Part shown: positions 33,165 to 42,555 of the stretch, in pieces | Layout of the letters: every line of letters begins with the position of its first letter | Position numbering within the stretch: the stretch's first letter is position 1 | Origin: CAWKDG01 sp963848355 | Lineage (GTDB): Bacteria > Actinomycetota > Acidimicrobiia > Acidimicrobiales > UBA8190 | Assembly (NCBI GenBank): GCA_963848355.1 | Contig: CAWKDG010000003.1 | Coordinates: 1 to 64,000, forward strand | DNA: 64,000 nt | Direction: 5' to 3' | Program-made: the position numbers and the translations under genes | The notes under the pieces: model-generated | What the model saw: the letters and a program-made list of their open reading frames with translations, nothing else | The model's database searches: none | Told to the model about the DNA's origin: nothing

Positions 33165-35576
33165 ATGACACCTATGGGTTCTTCACGCGCCATGGCGACG
33201 CCGCCAGACAACCCTGAGCGAGAGGCTGAACCCTTCGGCATAGGTTCGGTAGCGATGATTGCCTCCATCGTCGTCGGCATGATCGTGGCCGCTGTCTACC
33301 TCCAGGGAGCGTTTTATCCAGGAGATGCCTTCGGGGTGGCTGTGCTGTCGGTGATTCTGGCAACGGCTGCCTTAACAAGGAGTAAGGATCGATTCGGACT
33401 TGCCGTGACCGTGACTGTTGGAGGCCTAGCCCTCTGGTGGCTCATTCGTGCTGTCATGGAAAGGACCCCTTCCGCCTTTTTCCCTCTCGGAGCGGCGGTG
33501 CTCGGGTTCTTGGCTTCGTTCTTGGTTATCCGCAGTGTCGATCTGCAGAAGCGGGCCCCTGTCGCCACCGCGGTGACCTTCATCGGAGCCATCGCCGCCG
33601 GGGCGGGGCTGGCGGGCGTGATAGAGAGGTGGTCCGCTCTTGCCGCGAACACTGACGGTACATGGCGGGTGTCGACCACTCTGACTTATCCCGCTGGTGC
33701 TGCTGCTCTTTTCATCATCGCTCTTCTCGTCGCCATGGCGCTCGAATCCCGCCCCCGGCTGGTGCGCGCCGCGGTGTGTTTGTGCGTAGCCGGAATTATT
33801 GGCACCCAGAGTCATTGGGACCTCTTAGCGCTGGCTTGCGGTGCCCTGGTCGTTCCGATAAGGCGATGGATCGCCGCCCTCTGGCCTCTCGCCCTCGGCA
33901 CGGTGGCTGGGCTCGCTGTCGTGGCCGCGGGGACAGGTGTGTGGCCGGGCTGGGCATCAGCCCTGGCCATTGTCGCCTGCGTCTTGGCGTCGACCCTTTC
34001 CACATCCCATTGGCGTCCGCTGGGCCACCGTGTTTTCGCCACGACGGGATTGGTCATAGTCGCAGGATTCATGGCCGTGCTATCGGTGCACCCTCCGATT
34101 GGTACCACACCGACCCAGACAAGGGGTCAGAGCCAGACCGTGGCTTGGGCTGCTTCTGCCTCAGCGTGGCGCTCGTCGGTTCTGACCGGCGTGGGCCAGG
34201 CTCCGATCTACAGCACACATAGCCCGGTCGTCGACTATCCCGGTCTGGTCCCCAATAGCTATCTCACCATTGTTACGGATGGCGGTCTCCTCGGTGGGCT
34301 CCTTTTACTGGCCGCCGGCGCCGCCGTAGCGGCGACGATGAGACGACGAGACCTGCTCTCGACCTGCGCCGTCGCCGCCACAGTGGCCTTCGCCGTGGCC
34401 GGAAACGTCGATTTCGACTGGCAACTTCCGGCTCTCGCCCTTGTCGGCGGATGCGTGGCGGGTTTGGCCTCGGGGTCACCCGACCCAAAGAGACGCCGAG
34501 CGCCGGCGGGAGTCGACCATGTCCGAGTCCCACGCTTTGGGGTGGGGACAGCCTGGGCCCTGATGGTTACGTGCGTCCTCACGGCGCAGATCTGTGTTGG
34601 TTTCACACAGGAGGCGAGCGGCGCTTCCCGACCGGCAAATGTGTCACCCCCGTCGACACCGACGCCAGCAGCACCCGCCCGGTTCATCTTGAGAGGACCG
34701 GACTCAACGGACCCCTTCATGCTCAAAATCGATGGCCTCTACTACCTCTATGCGAGTCAGGGAACGAGTTCCATGAACACTCCTCTCAGGGTCGGACGGC
34801 TACCGGGTCAATGGGGCAAACCCATCGATGTGCTCCCGCACCTTCCGAGCTGGGCGAAAGCCGGAGCGACCTGGGCGCCAGATGTGCAAAAGGTCAAAGG
34901 AGGTTGGGCCCTCTACTTCACGGCTTTACTCGCCTCGGCGAACCCATCGATTCACTGCATCGGCTCGGCGTTTTCGCAGTCGCCGGAAGGTCCGTTCATC
35001 CCCGTTTGGCGCCCGTTCATCTGCCAGCTTGACCACCGAGGCTCGATTGACCCTCGCACCTTTGTCTATACGGGAAGCAAACTTGTCATGTTATGGAAGT
35101 CAGATGACAATGCCAACCCGTCAGTGCCCGGTCCGGATCAGAATGGAAAGACAGGGATCTATGCGCAGGATCTCAGCCCGGATGGCCGGACACTTCTCGG
35201 CCATCCGGTCAGAATCTTCACTCCCTCTCAGGCGTGGGAGGGGACGATCGTGGAGGCGCCCGACATGATTGAGGAGTGGAGAACCTATTGGCTGTTCTTT
35301 TCTGGCAATTGGTACGACTCGGCGTCGTACGGGATAGGAGTGGCGGCGTGTCAGAGTCCCTTCGGTCCGTGCCAGGACCCCGACCCTAAGCCCTTCCTTG
35401 GCTCCAATCTCCAGGGCTTGGGCCCCGGGGAGTCCTCTCTCTTCCAGAGCGGTCCCAACATTTACCTGCTTTACGACCCGTTCAGAGCCAACGACCCCGG
35501 ACCCGTCATTGCCCGACCGGTCGCGATGGCCAGACTCGGCTTCCGCTCGACAGGGCCGTACCTCGCGGCATGGTAG
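33165..35576 (+). CDS. O-antigen-ligase-like membrane domain fused to a GH43-like domain
   Basis: In this 803-residue protein, residues about 25-480 form a polytopic membrane domain. The late stretch VPNSYLTIVTDGGLLGGLLLLAAG resembles the conserved loop and helix of O-antigen ligase/polymerase (Wzy_C) proteins. After a helix at about 465-485, residues about 505-800 read DSTDPFMLKIDGLYYLYASQ, ATWAPDVQKVKGGWALYF, EAPDMIEEWRTYWLFFSGNW and MARLGF. This is the five-bladed beta-propeller pattern of glycoside hydrolase family 43, with Asp and Glu at expected positions. One chain may thus join or polymerise glycans and trim arabinose- or xylose-type residues outside the cell. The exact start (33165, 33174 or 33192) is unresolved. 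Confidence 0.75.
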   Translation: MTPMGSSRAMATPPDNPEREAEPFGIGSVAMIASIVVGMIVAAVYLQGAFYPGDAFGVAVLSVILATAALTRSKDRFGLAVTVTVGGLALWWLIRAVMERTPSAFFPLGAAVLGFLASFLVIRSVDLQKRAPVATAVTFIGAIAAGAGLAGVIERWSALAANTDGTWRVSTTLTYPAGAAALFIIALLVAMALESRPRLVRAAVCLCVAGIIGTQSHWDLLALACGALVVPIRRWIAALWPLALGTVAGLAVVAAGTGVWPGWASALAIVACVLASTLSTSHWRPLGHRVFATTGLVIVAGFMAVLSVHPPIGTTPTQTRGQSQTVAWAASASAWRSSVLTGVGQAPIYSTHSPVVDYPGLVPNSYLTIVTDGGLLGGLLLLAAGAAVAATMRRRDLLSTCAVAATVAFAVAGNVDFDWQLPALALVGGCVAGLASGSPDPKRRRAPAGVDHVRVPRFGVGTAWALMVTCVLTAQICVGFTQEASGASRPANVSPPSTPTPAAPARFILRGPDSTDPFMLKIDGLYYLYASQGTSSMNTPLRVGRLPGQWGKPIDVLPHLPSWAKAGATWAPDVQKVKGGWALYFTALLASANPSIHCIGSAFSQSPEGPFIPVWRPFICQLDHRGSIDPRTFVYTGSKLVMLWKSDDNANPSVPGPDQNGKTGIYAQDLSPDGRTLLGHPVRIFTPSQAWEGTIVEAPDMIEEWRTYWLFFSGNWYDSASYGIGVAACQSPFGPCQDPDPKPFLGSNLQGLGPGESSLFQSGPNIYLLYDPFRANDPGPVIARPVAMARLGFRSTGPYLAAW

Positions 35577-35658
35577 GGCCAGATCTGGTGCTGAGAGACG
35601 ATAAACGGAGTAGCTTCAGTTCGGACGTTGATTAGGCCTGGCGGAAGTGGGGGCGGGT

Positions 35659-37470
35659 ATGAACCGTTGGCACCAGCGAATGCGTCTGGGAATCATTGCG
35701 GTTGCAAGCTTCATCCTCTTGGTCACGGTGCTGCCTCAGGTGGCGTCGAGCATCGGCCTCGATTCGCTCGGGGCCCGGCTGGCTAACTCTGGCTCATGCA
35801 GCGGGAGCTCCGGATCCTCCGTGAGCGGTTCGTCCAGCTCGTGTCCTCCGGGCAAGGGAACGGTGGGCGGAACGCTCACCGTCACCGGCGCGCCCAAGGG
35901 TTTCATGCCCCCATACTCAGGCGCTGGCGCTTGCCCCGCTTCGGACCCAGCCCTGCAGCTGTGTGCCGAACCCGTCTACGCGCTCGCCAGCGAGGGCAAA
36001 TACACGCTTTCGCTGACTGCCGGTTCATGGCGAATCGACGGCTTCTACGAGCTTGCCGCGTTCGGTGGTGCTTTCCTCGGGACTACTCGAACCGTGACCG
36101 TCTCCGCCGGGACGAGCATCACCGAGAACTTGACCGTTCCCTATCACCGACCAGCAGTGTTCAAGGGCACCGTCAAAGTTACCGGTGTACCAACTGGGGT
36201 TCCGATACAAAGCGTGTCTGTTACTCTCTGTCCGTCCTACGCCCCCTATGTTGGCGTTAATCAGCCGATAGTGTGCGTAAACCGGTACGGCTCCGCCCGC
36301 CTCTCCGCGAACTCCGGGTCCGTGAAGGTTGACTCACTGCCGCCAGGGCCGTGGATCGCCTACCCTGGTTATTGCAGCGAGTTTGGCTGCGCCACCAACA
36401 CCAAGGCGGGTAAGTCGGTGACCTTCGTCTCGGGTAAGACGACAACAGTCGCTCTTACCACGCCCTTCCTCACTCCGGATCAGGGCCTCTTGACCGGTAC
36501 CGTGACGGTGACGGGCGCTCCTAGCGGGTTCTCCGACCCTGTCGGCGTGATCGCCTGTCAAGTCGGGAATAGCAACGATTGTCAGGACCAACCGGTAGTA
36601 AACGGGAGCACTTACTCGCTGCTCCTCTCATCGGGAGAGTGGGACGTGACCGGTTTGTATCTCGCCGCCCCGTTCTACAACGCCATCGTCGGCCCCACCA
36701 TGGTCGTTGCAGTTCCTGGAGGAAAGATCACCAAGATCGACCTCTCGGTGCCCTATCAGGTGCTGGGAACAGCCACAGGGTCCATCATCGTAAGTGGCGT
36801 CCCGCCAGGAGTGAGAATCCAGAACTACACAGTCCTTGCTTGTCCCGCCTCGACTCCATGGACGGGCGGAGAGCCCTCGTTGCAGTGTGTCAGTGAGTAT
36901 TCGGGTCCTGGCGGATATGGTTTCGGACCTGCCGATGCCAAGCGACTGAGCAAGGTTTTGCATCCGGCATCTGCCGTCATAAGCCGCGTCCGGGTGGCTC
37001 CCTACAACAACTACGAAGTCTCGACTCTCACATCCGGATCATGGATCCTCTATCCCGGCTACGAAACCGTGTTTACGACATTCGTGAACCCGTCGGGTAC
37101 CACGGTGAATGTGGTGAGCGGCAAGACGATCAGGACCCGCCTAGATATCGACTACCAGCCCCCGTCGGTGGGCGCCATAGTCGGCACGGTGAACGTGGTC
37201 GGTGCGCCGGCCGATGATTTTGAATCGGGGGTACAGGCTTGCACCGCTCCTCCGACACAGTCGTCGTGTCAGGATCAGCAGGACGTATACAACGAAGCAA
37301 GTGGACATTATGAGTTACCGCTTTCGCCTGGAACCTGGTGGGTTTCTGGCTTCGTCTACGTCTTCGGCCCGACGAGTGAAACTGAATCGATGACAAAGGC
37401 CCGTCAGGTCACCGTAAGTGCTGGGCAGAGAATCCGGGAGAACTTCACCGTCACAGTTTCGAGTTCGTAA
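35659..37470 (+). CDS. secreted protein with five carboxypeptidase-regulatory-like repeats
   Basis: This 603-residue protein has a signal peptide (about residues 1-35, RLGIIAVASFILLVTVLPQVASS) and then a Ser/Gly/Cys linker (GSCSGSSGSSVSGSSSSCPPG). Five repeats of about 100 residues follow, each starting G-T-x-x-V-T/V-G-x-P (GTLTVTGAPKGF, GTVKVTGVPTGV, GTVTVTGAPSGF, GSIIVSGVPPGV, GTVNVVGAPADD). Each contains paired cysteines and a W-x-(V/I)-x-G-(F/Y) strand. This is a carboxypeptidase-regulatory/beta-sandwich type array, probably an extracellular structural or adhesive protein. ATG 35659 was chosen over GTG 35647. Confidence 0.72.
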   Translation: MNRWHQRMRLGIIAVASFILLVTVLPQVASSIGLDSLGARLANSGSCSGSSGSSVSGSSSSCPPGKGTVGGTLTVTGAPKGFMPPYSGAGACPASDPALQLCAEPVYALASEGKYTLSLTAGSWRIDGFYELAAFGGAFLGTTRTVTVSAGTSITENLTVPYHRPAVFKGTVKVTGVPTGVPIQSVSVTLCPSYAPYVGVNQPIVCVNRYGSARLSANSGSVKVDSLPPGPWIAYPGYCSEFGCATNTKAGKSVTFVSGKTTTVALTTPFLTPDQGLLTGTVTVTGAPSGFSDPVGVIACQVGNSNDCQDQPVVNGSTYSLLLSSGEWDVTGLYLAAPFYNAIVGPTMVVAVPGGKITKIDLSVPYQVLGTATGSIIVSGVPPGVRIQNYTVLACPASTPWTGGEPSLQCVSEYSGPGGYGFGPADAKRLSKVLHPASAVISRVRVAPYNNYEVSTLTSGSWILYPGYETVFTTFVNPSGTTVNVVSGKTIRTRLDIDYQPPSVGAIVGTVNVVGAPADDFESGVQACTAPPTQSSCQDQQDVYNEASGHYELPLSPGTWWVSGFVYVFGPTSETESMTKARQVTVSAGQRIRENFTVTVSSS

Positions 37471-37612
37471 CTGGCGTGTCGGTGCCGATTATTTGTCGAC
37501 CAGCTGCTCTCGGGTCGCCAAGTACACGTTGCGGAAGCTGGCGAGCGCCATCGCGTCGGCCTGACTGGGACCGACACCCCATGAAGCTCGACTCCCCCCG
37601 CCTCCGATGCCG

Positions 37613-39037
37613 TCAGCTTGGAGGCACCAGGGCGCCGTTGACCGAGGTCCAGCCCGATGGGAGTGAGGTCGGCGTGCCCTTGAACCCACCGGACACGACA
37701 CCCGTGAGGTTCGCGCCGGCGAGGTTCGCTCCCTCCAACTCGGTGTTGGAGAGGTTGACGCCGTCGAAGTCGGCGCCGGCGAACAGCGCGCCGGCGAGGT
37801 TCGCGCCACTGAGGTCGGCGTCGGTTGCTGTTGGCGCGATGAAGGACGTGTTCCGGAGGTCGGCGTCGGAGAAGTTGGCGTGGGTCAGCTCGGTGGTGAG
37901 GAAATCTGCGCCGGACATGTCGGCGTTTACCAGATCAGCAGAGGAGAGGTCGGTGCTGATGAGTTCGGCACCGGAGAGGTTGGCACCGGAGAGGTTGGCA
38001 CCGGCCAGATCGGTCATGGAATAGTCCACGCCGGCCAGGTCGGCGCCGGCCAGGTCGGCGCCGGAGAGATTGGCGCCGGGCCCTGCCAGGTACCCGTCGA
38101 CGAGGCTGAACTCCAAGGGGAACTGGGCCGGCGTTGTCGTGATGCGGCCCGAGGTCACACCCGTCATCGTGGCACCGGTGAGGTCGGCGTTCGTGAGGTC
38201 AGTGCCGGTGAGGTCAGCATCGGTGAGGTTGGCACCGGACAGGTCGACGCCGTCCAGATCGACGCCGGCCAGGTCGACGCCGGCCAGGTCGACGCCCGGC
38301 CCCGCCAGGTATCCGTCGACGACGCTGAACCCAAAAGGGAACCGGGCCGGCACCGTCGCGATGCTTCCGGAGGTCACTCCCGTCATGGTGGCACCGGTGA
38401 GGTCGGCGTTCGTGAGCTGAGTGTGTTGGAGACTCGAGTTGTAGAGGTTTGCATACGCCAGATCAGCGCCGGTGAGCATGGCTCGGGTGAGCGTGCTGCC
38501 GGAAAGATCGACACCGACGAGGTCTGCGTGCGCCAGGTTCGCTCCGGACAGCTTGGCCCCCTTCAGGTCAGCGCCCTCGATGTCGACATGCTGGAGATCC
38601 GCACCGCTGAGGTCGGCGCCGTCCAGGTCAGCTCCTGGGTAGAGCAGGTGGCCATCGACACGCACGCCGGGAACGATTGCCGGACTGGATGGGGAAGACT
38701 TGCTCCGGTCCGCGGCAACCTGGGCGACCACCGTGAAGGTGTACCGAGTTCCATTGGCGAGTCCGCGGACGGTGCAGGTGGTCGGACCCGTAGTGGTGCA
38801 GTGGCGCCTCCCCGGATGAGAGGTCACTCGGTACCGGTCGACCCCCCCGCTGCTGCTCGATGCCGGGGCCTTCCAGGAGACGGTCGCTCTGCGGTTACCG
38901 GCAACGGCCTGCACCGCCCTGGGGGTGCTCGGGGGCGAAGCGGGGGCCGCGTCGGCCGATGATGTACCGCCCAGCATCGCCACGGCCGAGATCAGGGTCG
39001 CCACGATCACGGAGCCGACCGCGTGTCTGTAGCCCAT
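37613..39037 (-). CDS. secreted pentapeptide-repeat protein with an N-terminal Fn3 domain
   Basis: This 474-residue protein has a signal peptide (VGSVIVATLISAVAMLGGTSSADAA), a fibronectin type III domain (about residues 35-125: PRAVQAVAGNRRATVSWKAP to GTRYTFTVVAQV), then long runs of A(D/N)LxG pentapeptides folding as a right-handed beta-helix. Three inserts of the form TGVTSGxIxTxPAxFPxxFSxVDGYLxGPG break the helix at even intervals. GGAAAGGGGG precedes ATG 39037. An extracellular pentapeptide protein is unusual compared with the cytosolic gyrase-protecting Qnr/MfpA type. A surface or matrix role is more likely. It converges with the preceding secreted-repeat gene. Confidence 0.85.
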   Translation of the reverse strand: MGYRHAVGSVIVATLISAVAMLGGTSSADAAPASPPSTPRAVQAVAGNRRATVSWKAPASSSSGGVDRYRVTSHPGRRHCTTTGPTTCTVRGLANGTRYTFTVVAQVAADRSKSSPSSPAIVPGVRVDGHLLYPGADLDGADLSGADLQHVDIEGADLKGAKLSGANLAHADLVGVDLSGSTLTRAMLTGADLAYANLYNSSLQHTQLTNADLTGATMTGVTSGSIATVPARFPFGFSVVDGYLAGPGVDLAGVDLAGVDLDGVDLSGANLTDADLTGTDLTNADLTGATMTGVTSGRITTTPAQFPLEFSLVDGYLAGPGANLSGADLAGADLAGVDYSMTDLAGANLSGANLSGAELISTDLSSADLVNADMSGADFLTTELTHANFSDADLRNTSFIAPTATDADLSGANLAGALFAGADFDGVNLSNTELEGANLAGANLTGVVSGGFKGTPTSLPSGWTSVNGALVPPS

Positions 39038-39151
39038 GGCGCTGGACCCCCTTTCCTCGTGACGACCCGCCCTGCTGCCGCCCGCCGGTGACCGGCAGGG
39101 GGCGCATAAGAGTACAGTCACGAGAAATCCTACGCGGGGCGGAGGGGCGGC

Positions 39152-41785
39152 TTGAGGCGGAGCGTCCGAACACCAACCAAGGGAACTCGCCTGGCTCTCG
39201 CCGGGGCGCGGGCGGTCGCGACGGCGATGCTGGCGGCCACGACCGCCTCGGTGGGTCTGGTTGCGATCTCCGGCCAAGCCGGTGCAGCGGTCCACTACGT
39301 GACCGACCCCGCATCGTTGGTCAACCCGTTCGTCGGCACCGCCAGCGGTTCCGGGTCTATGCCCAATCCTTTCGTGGGAGCCGAAACCGGCGGCAACACC
39401 TTCCCCGGAGCAGACGTGCCCTTCGGGATGGTCCAATGGAGCCCCGATACCCCGACCCGGCTGGAGACCGGCGGGTACGACTATGAGGACACGTCGATCA
39501 TCGGGTACAGCTTGACCCACTTCTCCGGCACCGGTGGCCCGATAGAATGTGATGTTCCAATCCTTCCGGTGGTGGGAACCGCGCCGGCAGACCCGGCCAG
39601 CGCCACCGAGCCCCTGCACCACGATGACGAAGCCGCTTCGCCCGGCTACTACAGCCTGGTGGCGGGTGGGGTGAGAACACAGCTCACCACGACCACCCGC
39701 ACGGGCATGGCCATCTTCACCTTTCCCAGCACTTCACCAGACGGCACGCTCCTCTTCAAGGTCTCGGACAGCGCGAGTACCGTGACGGCCAGCGTTTTCC
39801 ACGTTGACAGCAGCACCGAGGTCGACGGTTCGGTGACGACCAGCACATACAAGGTCTACTTCGACATGGTCTTCAGCCGGTCGTTCACCTCGTCAGGGAG
39901 TTGGAGCACCAACGGCCAGGGTGGGGACGTGACCTTTGACACCGCAACGGATCCTGTCGTGCTAGCCAAGGTCGGTATTTCCTACGTGAGCACAGCCGAC
40001 GCCGTGCTCAACCGGCGCGTCGAGAATCCCGGCTGGAATTTCCAGTCGGTCAGGGAGGCCGCCCAGCGGACGTGGAGTTCACTCCTGGGACGAGTGCAAA
40101 TTGCCGGTGGCAGCAAAGCCCAACAAGCGACCTTCTATACCGCCCTGTATCACTCGTTGCTCCAGCCCAACGTGTTCAACGACGTGAACGGCGAGTACAT
40201 GGGATATGACGGAAAGGTCCAGAAGATCGATCCGGACCAGAAGGCCGAATATGCGAACCTCTCGGAATGGGATATCTCCCGGAGTGAGGTTCAACTCCTC
40301 TCCCTCCTGGTGCCGAACAGGATGGACGACATGATCAAGTCCATGCTGAACGACGACACACAGACCGGTCACCTCCCCAAGTGGCCGGCGGACGACTCCG
40401 AGGGTTATGCGATGGTGGGAGACCCGGCAGACGACGTCATCGCTGACGCATACGCATTCGGGGCCCGACATTTCAACGTTCAGCAGGCGCTGGAGGACAT
40501 GGAGAGACAAGCCGACTTTCCGAGCACCTTCCGTCCTGGCCTCGATTACTACGAGCGCGATGGATATCTCCCGATAAACGGGAAGTACGGGTGTTGTGAT
40601 TCCAACGCGCCGGTGTCGACGCAGGAGCAGTACAACGTCGACGACAACTCCATTGCCGAGCTGGCCAGCGAGTTGGGAGAGAATGAAGTTGCCAAGAAAT
40701 TCGCGACCCGCGCCCAGAATTGGCAGAACGTCTTCGATCCTGCAAGCGGCTTCATGGAACCGAAGATTCTCAACGGTGCATTCGAGCCGGGGTTCGGTCC
40801 CGAGCTGGGGTTCGGTCCCAACGCTCTCGATGGCTTCACCGAGACCGACTCATTCGTGTCGACGACCATGATCCCCTTCGACGTCAAGGGCCTCGTTGAT
40901 GCCGAAGGTGGAGACCAGGCCTGGATCGCGCTCCTCAACGGCCTGACCTCGAGCGTCGTGGCCGACGGTACCAATCAGGTCCAGATGGGCGACGAGCCCT
41001 CGTTCGGCGTCCCTTGGGAATACGACTACGTCGGCGTTCCCTTCAAGGCCCAAGAGGTCGTACGGGAGATCCAGGACCAGGACTACATCGACAGCCCCAC
41101 CGGTCTGGCCGGGAACGACGACCTCGGAGAGATGAGCTCGTGGTACGTGTGGTCCGCTCTCGGCGCGTACCCGGAGAATCCCGGGTCGTCCGAGGTCGTA
41201 CTCGGGAGCCCGCTCTTCAAGGACATCGTCTTCCATCTGGGTGATGGCGGGACCATCACCGAGAATGCCCCCGACGCTGCTGACAATGCACCGTACGTAC
41301 AGAGTCTGACCGTCAACGGGACGAGCTGGACCCGGACCTACCTCAGTTCCAGCGTCTTCACCAAGGGCGGGACATTGGACTGGACGCTCGCCACCTGGCC
41401 CAGCACCACGTGGGGCGCTGCAACCAAGGATGCACCACCGTCGAGCACCGAAGGGTTGCTTCCTGCGCTCGGCTACGTGTCCAACAACGATGGCGAGAGT
41501 GTCGTGGATCCCGGATCGAGCGTGAACATCTCGCTAGGCGTCCAGAGCATGTCCAAGGCTTCCCAGCACATCAGCTGGAGCGCGAAGTCGGAATCCCGCT
41601 CCAGGATCGCCGTGGAGCCGGCTGCCGGAGCCCTGACAGTCAAGAACGAGTCCAAGTCCGCGGAGCCGATCCATCTACACGTCCCGGCGACCACGCCGCC
41701 AGGGACGTACACGGTGACCTTCGCCATTCACGCGGCCAACGGCACCGCTCTTCCGGACGTCGTCACCGAGGTTGAGGTTCGTTGA
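39152..41785 (+). CDS. secreted GH92 alpha-mannosidase
   Basis: This 877-residue protein has an N-terminal signal (AVATAMLAATTASVGLVAISGQAGA). The GH92 hallmarks follow: VNPFVGTASG, GGNTFPGADVPFGMVQWSPDT, YSLTHFSGTGG, then FYTALYHSLLQPN, the catalytic-domain segments LPKWPADDSEGYAMVGDPADDVIADAYAFG and NDDLGEMSSWYVWSALGAYP. The last holds the catalytic acid region. GH92 enzymes are calcium-dependent exo-alpha-mannosidases. The start is a TTG (39152) with GGAGGGG six bases upstream. An additional C-terminal beta domain follows residue about 745. It probably recycles mannan or acts with the nearby glycan genes. Confidence 0.92.
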   Translation: MRRSVRTPTKGTRLALAGARAVATAMLAATTASVGLVAISGQAGAAVHYVTDPASLVNPFVGTASGSGSMPNPFVGAETGGNTFPGADVPFGMVQWSPDTPTRLETGGYDYEDTSIIGYSLTHFSGTGGPIECDVPILPVVGTAPADPASATEPLHHDDEAASPGYYSLVAGGVRTQLTTTTRTGMAIFTFPSTSPDGTLLFKVSDSASTVTASVFHVDSSTEVDGSVTTSTYKVYFDMVFSRSFTSSGSWSTNGQGGDVTFDTATDPVVLAKVGISYVSTADAVLNRRVENPGWNFQSVREAAQRTWSSLLGRVQIAGGSKAQQATFYTALYHSLLQPNVFNDVNGEYMGYDGKVQKIDPDQKAEYANLSEWDISRSEVQLLSLLVPNRMDDMIKSMLNDDTQTGHLPKWPADDSEGYAMVGDPADDVIADAYAFGARHFNVQQALEDMERQADFPSTFRPGLDYYERDGYLPINGKYGCCDSNAPVSTQEQYNVDDNSIAELASELGENEVAKKFATRAQNWQNVFDPASGFMEPKILNGAFEPGFGPELGFGPNALDGFTETDSFVSTTMIPFDVKGLVDAEGGDQAWIALLNGLTSSVVADGTNQVQMGDEPSFGVPWEYDYVGVPFKAQEVVREIQDQDYIDSPTGLAGNDDLGEMSSWYVWSALGAYPENPGSSEVVLGSPLFKDIVFHLGDGGTITENAPDAADNAPYVQSLTVNGTSWTRTYLSSSVFTKGGTLDWTLATWPSTTWGAATKDAPPSSTEGLLPALGYVSNNDGESVVDPGSSVNISLGVQSMSKASQHISWSAKSESRSRIAVEPAAGALTVKNESKSAEPIHLHVPATTPPGTYTVTFAIHAANGTALPDVVTEVEVR

Positions 41786-41812
41786 GCCCATGGCCTTCCG
41801 TCTCGCTCCCAG

Positions 41813-41888
41813 AAGGATCGGTCTGCTCGGCGTGCTCCGGAGTCGCTCCTCGCACGCCCACAGAAGCGTTCTCGGCCGGACTCAGGAC
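41813..41888. repeat. 76-bp palindromic repeat, copy 1
   Basis: About 85% identical to 55861-55936. The core is a double hairpin: GGCGTGC pairs with GCACGCC, and inside it GGAG pairs with CTCC around TCG. It sits 28 bp after the GH92 stop. Confidence 0.8.
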
Positions 41889-41890
41889 CT

Positions 41891-41913
41891 CACCTCGGCA
41901 AGGTGATTCTTTT
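41891..41913 (+). terminator. possible intrinsic terminator after GH92
   Basis: CACCT-CGGCA-AGGTG followed by ATTCTTTT: a 5-bp stem with a partial T-run, directly after the palindromic repeat. Confidence 0.5.
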
Positions 41914-42062
41914 CGTCCAAGGGGTCCGCTCTAGTCGCCGGGGCTGCGTGTCTGTCCAGCCAGTTTCCGTTGAATCCGCCTGAGATCCGCCCTGTTGCAG
42001 AGCGGTCAACTACGACGTCGGCCATGAGGAGGCCACAAACATCGATCGACGTGAAGGCGTGA

Positions 42063-42416
42063 TCAGCACCCGACAGCGTCCTTCAAGACGCCACACACTT
42101 GCGCCAGCCGTTTCGGCGATAACGAGGAAACATGCCTCCGCAATACAGATCTCGGGAGAGTATGGATGTTGTCAAAGTTCACGACGCAGTCACTCGGAAC
42201 GCCATCAGCAGCGACGCTGAGCTCCAACTCAGATACCAGGTGGCGTCTGGTCCGCGTGAGCGCTGCCACTACGACCGAGTCGATCCGGTCGGCGACCGGG
42301 TCTCGAGTCAGGACCAACACCAGCCGATCGCCCCCAGGTGCCGCCGCGAACCAGATTTCACCCCGTTGCCCAGTCCGACCAGTCCTCGGCTGGGCCCCAG
42401 TCCGCAACCTCAGCAA
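42063..42416 (-). CDS. mazF: MazF/PemK-family endoribonuclease toxin
   Basis: This protein of about 115 residues has the MazF fold sequence: QRGEIWFAAAPGGDRLVLVLTRD (strand 1 with R-G-(E/D)-(I/V)-W), VVVAALTRTRR, PSDCVVNFDNIHTLPRSVL (N-x-D-x-x-x-x-(V/L)-x-x catalytic region) and LSPKRLAQVCGVLKDAVGC. The family cuts mRNA at short motifs. No ATG is available: the frame opens with TTG codons at 42416 or 42407, so translation probably depends on coupling to the overlapping upstream antitoxin. It is transcribed away from the SRPBCC gene. Confidence 0.82.
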   Translation of the reverse strand: MLRLRTGAQPRTGRTGQRGEIWFAAAPGGDRLVLVLTRDPVADRIDSVVVAALTRTRRHLVSELELSVAADGVPSDCVVNFDNIHTLPRSVLRRHVSSLSPKRLAQVCGVLKDAVGC

Positions 42417-42477
42417 ACGATTTTTCGTCGGCCGTTAGAGGTGACTGATCCCAAATCTGGGCGTCCTCCTCACTCAT
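42358..42477 (-). CDS. candidate MazE-type antitoxin, 39 residues
   Basis: ATG 42477 opens a 39-residue frame, MSEEDAQIWDQSPLTADEKS, ending ADWGPAEDWSDWATG. It is very acidic with four tryptophans, and its stop lies 59 bp inside the toxin frame. Position, overlap and acidity fit an antitoxin whose C-terminal tail blocks the toxin, as in actinobacterial MazEF pairs with short antitoxins. There is no DNA-binding domain and no clear ribosome site, so the call rests on context. Confidence 0.55.
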   Translation of the reverse strand: MSEEDAQIWDQSPLTADEKSFAEVADWGPAEDWSDWATG

Positions 42478-42555
42478 CAGTGTCGCCTAGCTGGGTTATC
42501 GCGTAGGGCACGAGGGTAGAGCAGGACCAAGTCTGAGCGCGTTGGAGATTATTGC

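Noticed and set aside
37880..38962. Plus-strand repetitive open frame (EVGTGQVG-type) opposite the pentapeptide gene
   Set aside because: It is the complement of the A(D/N)LxG codons; the minus frame has the signal peptide, Fn3 domain and ribosome site.
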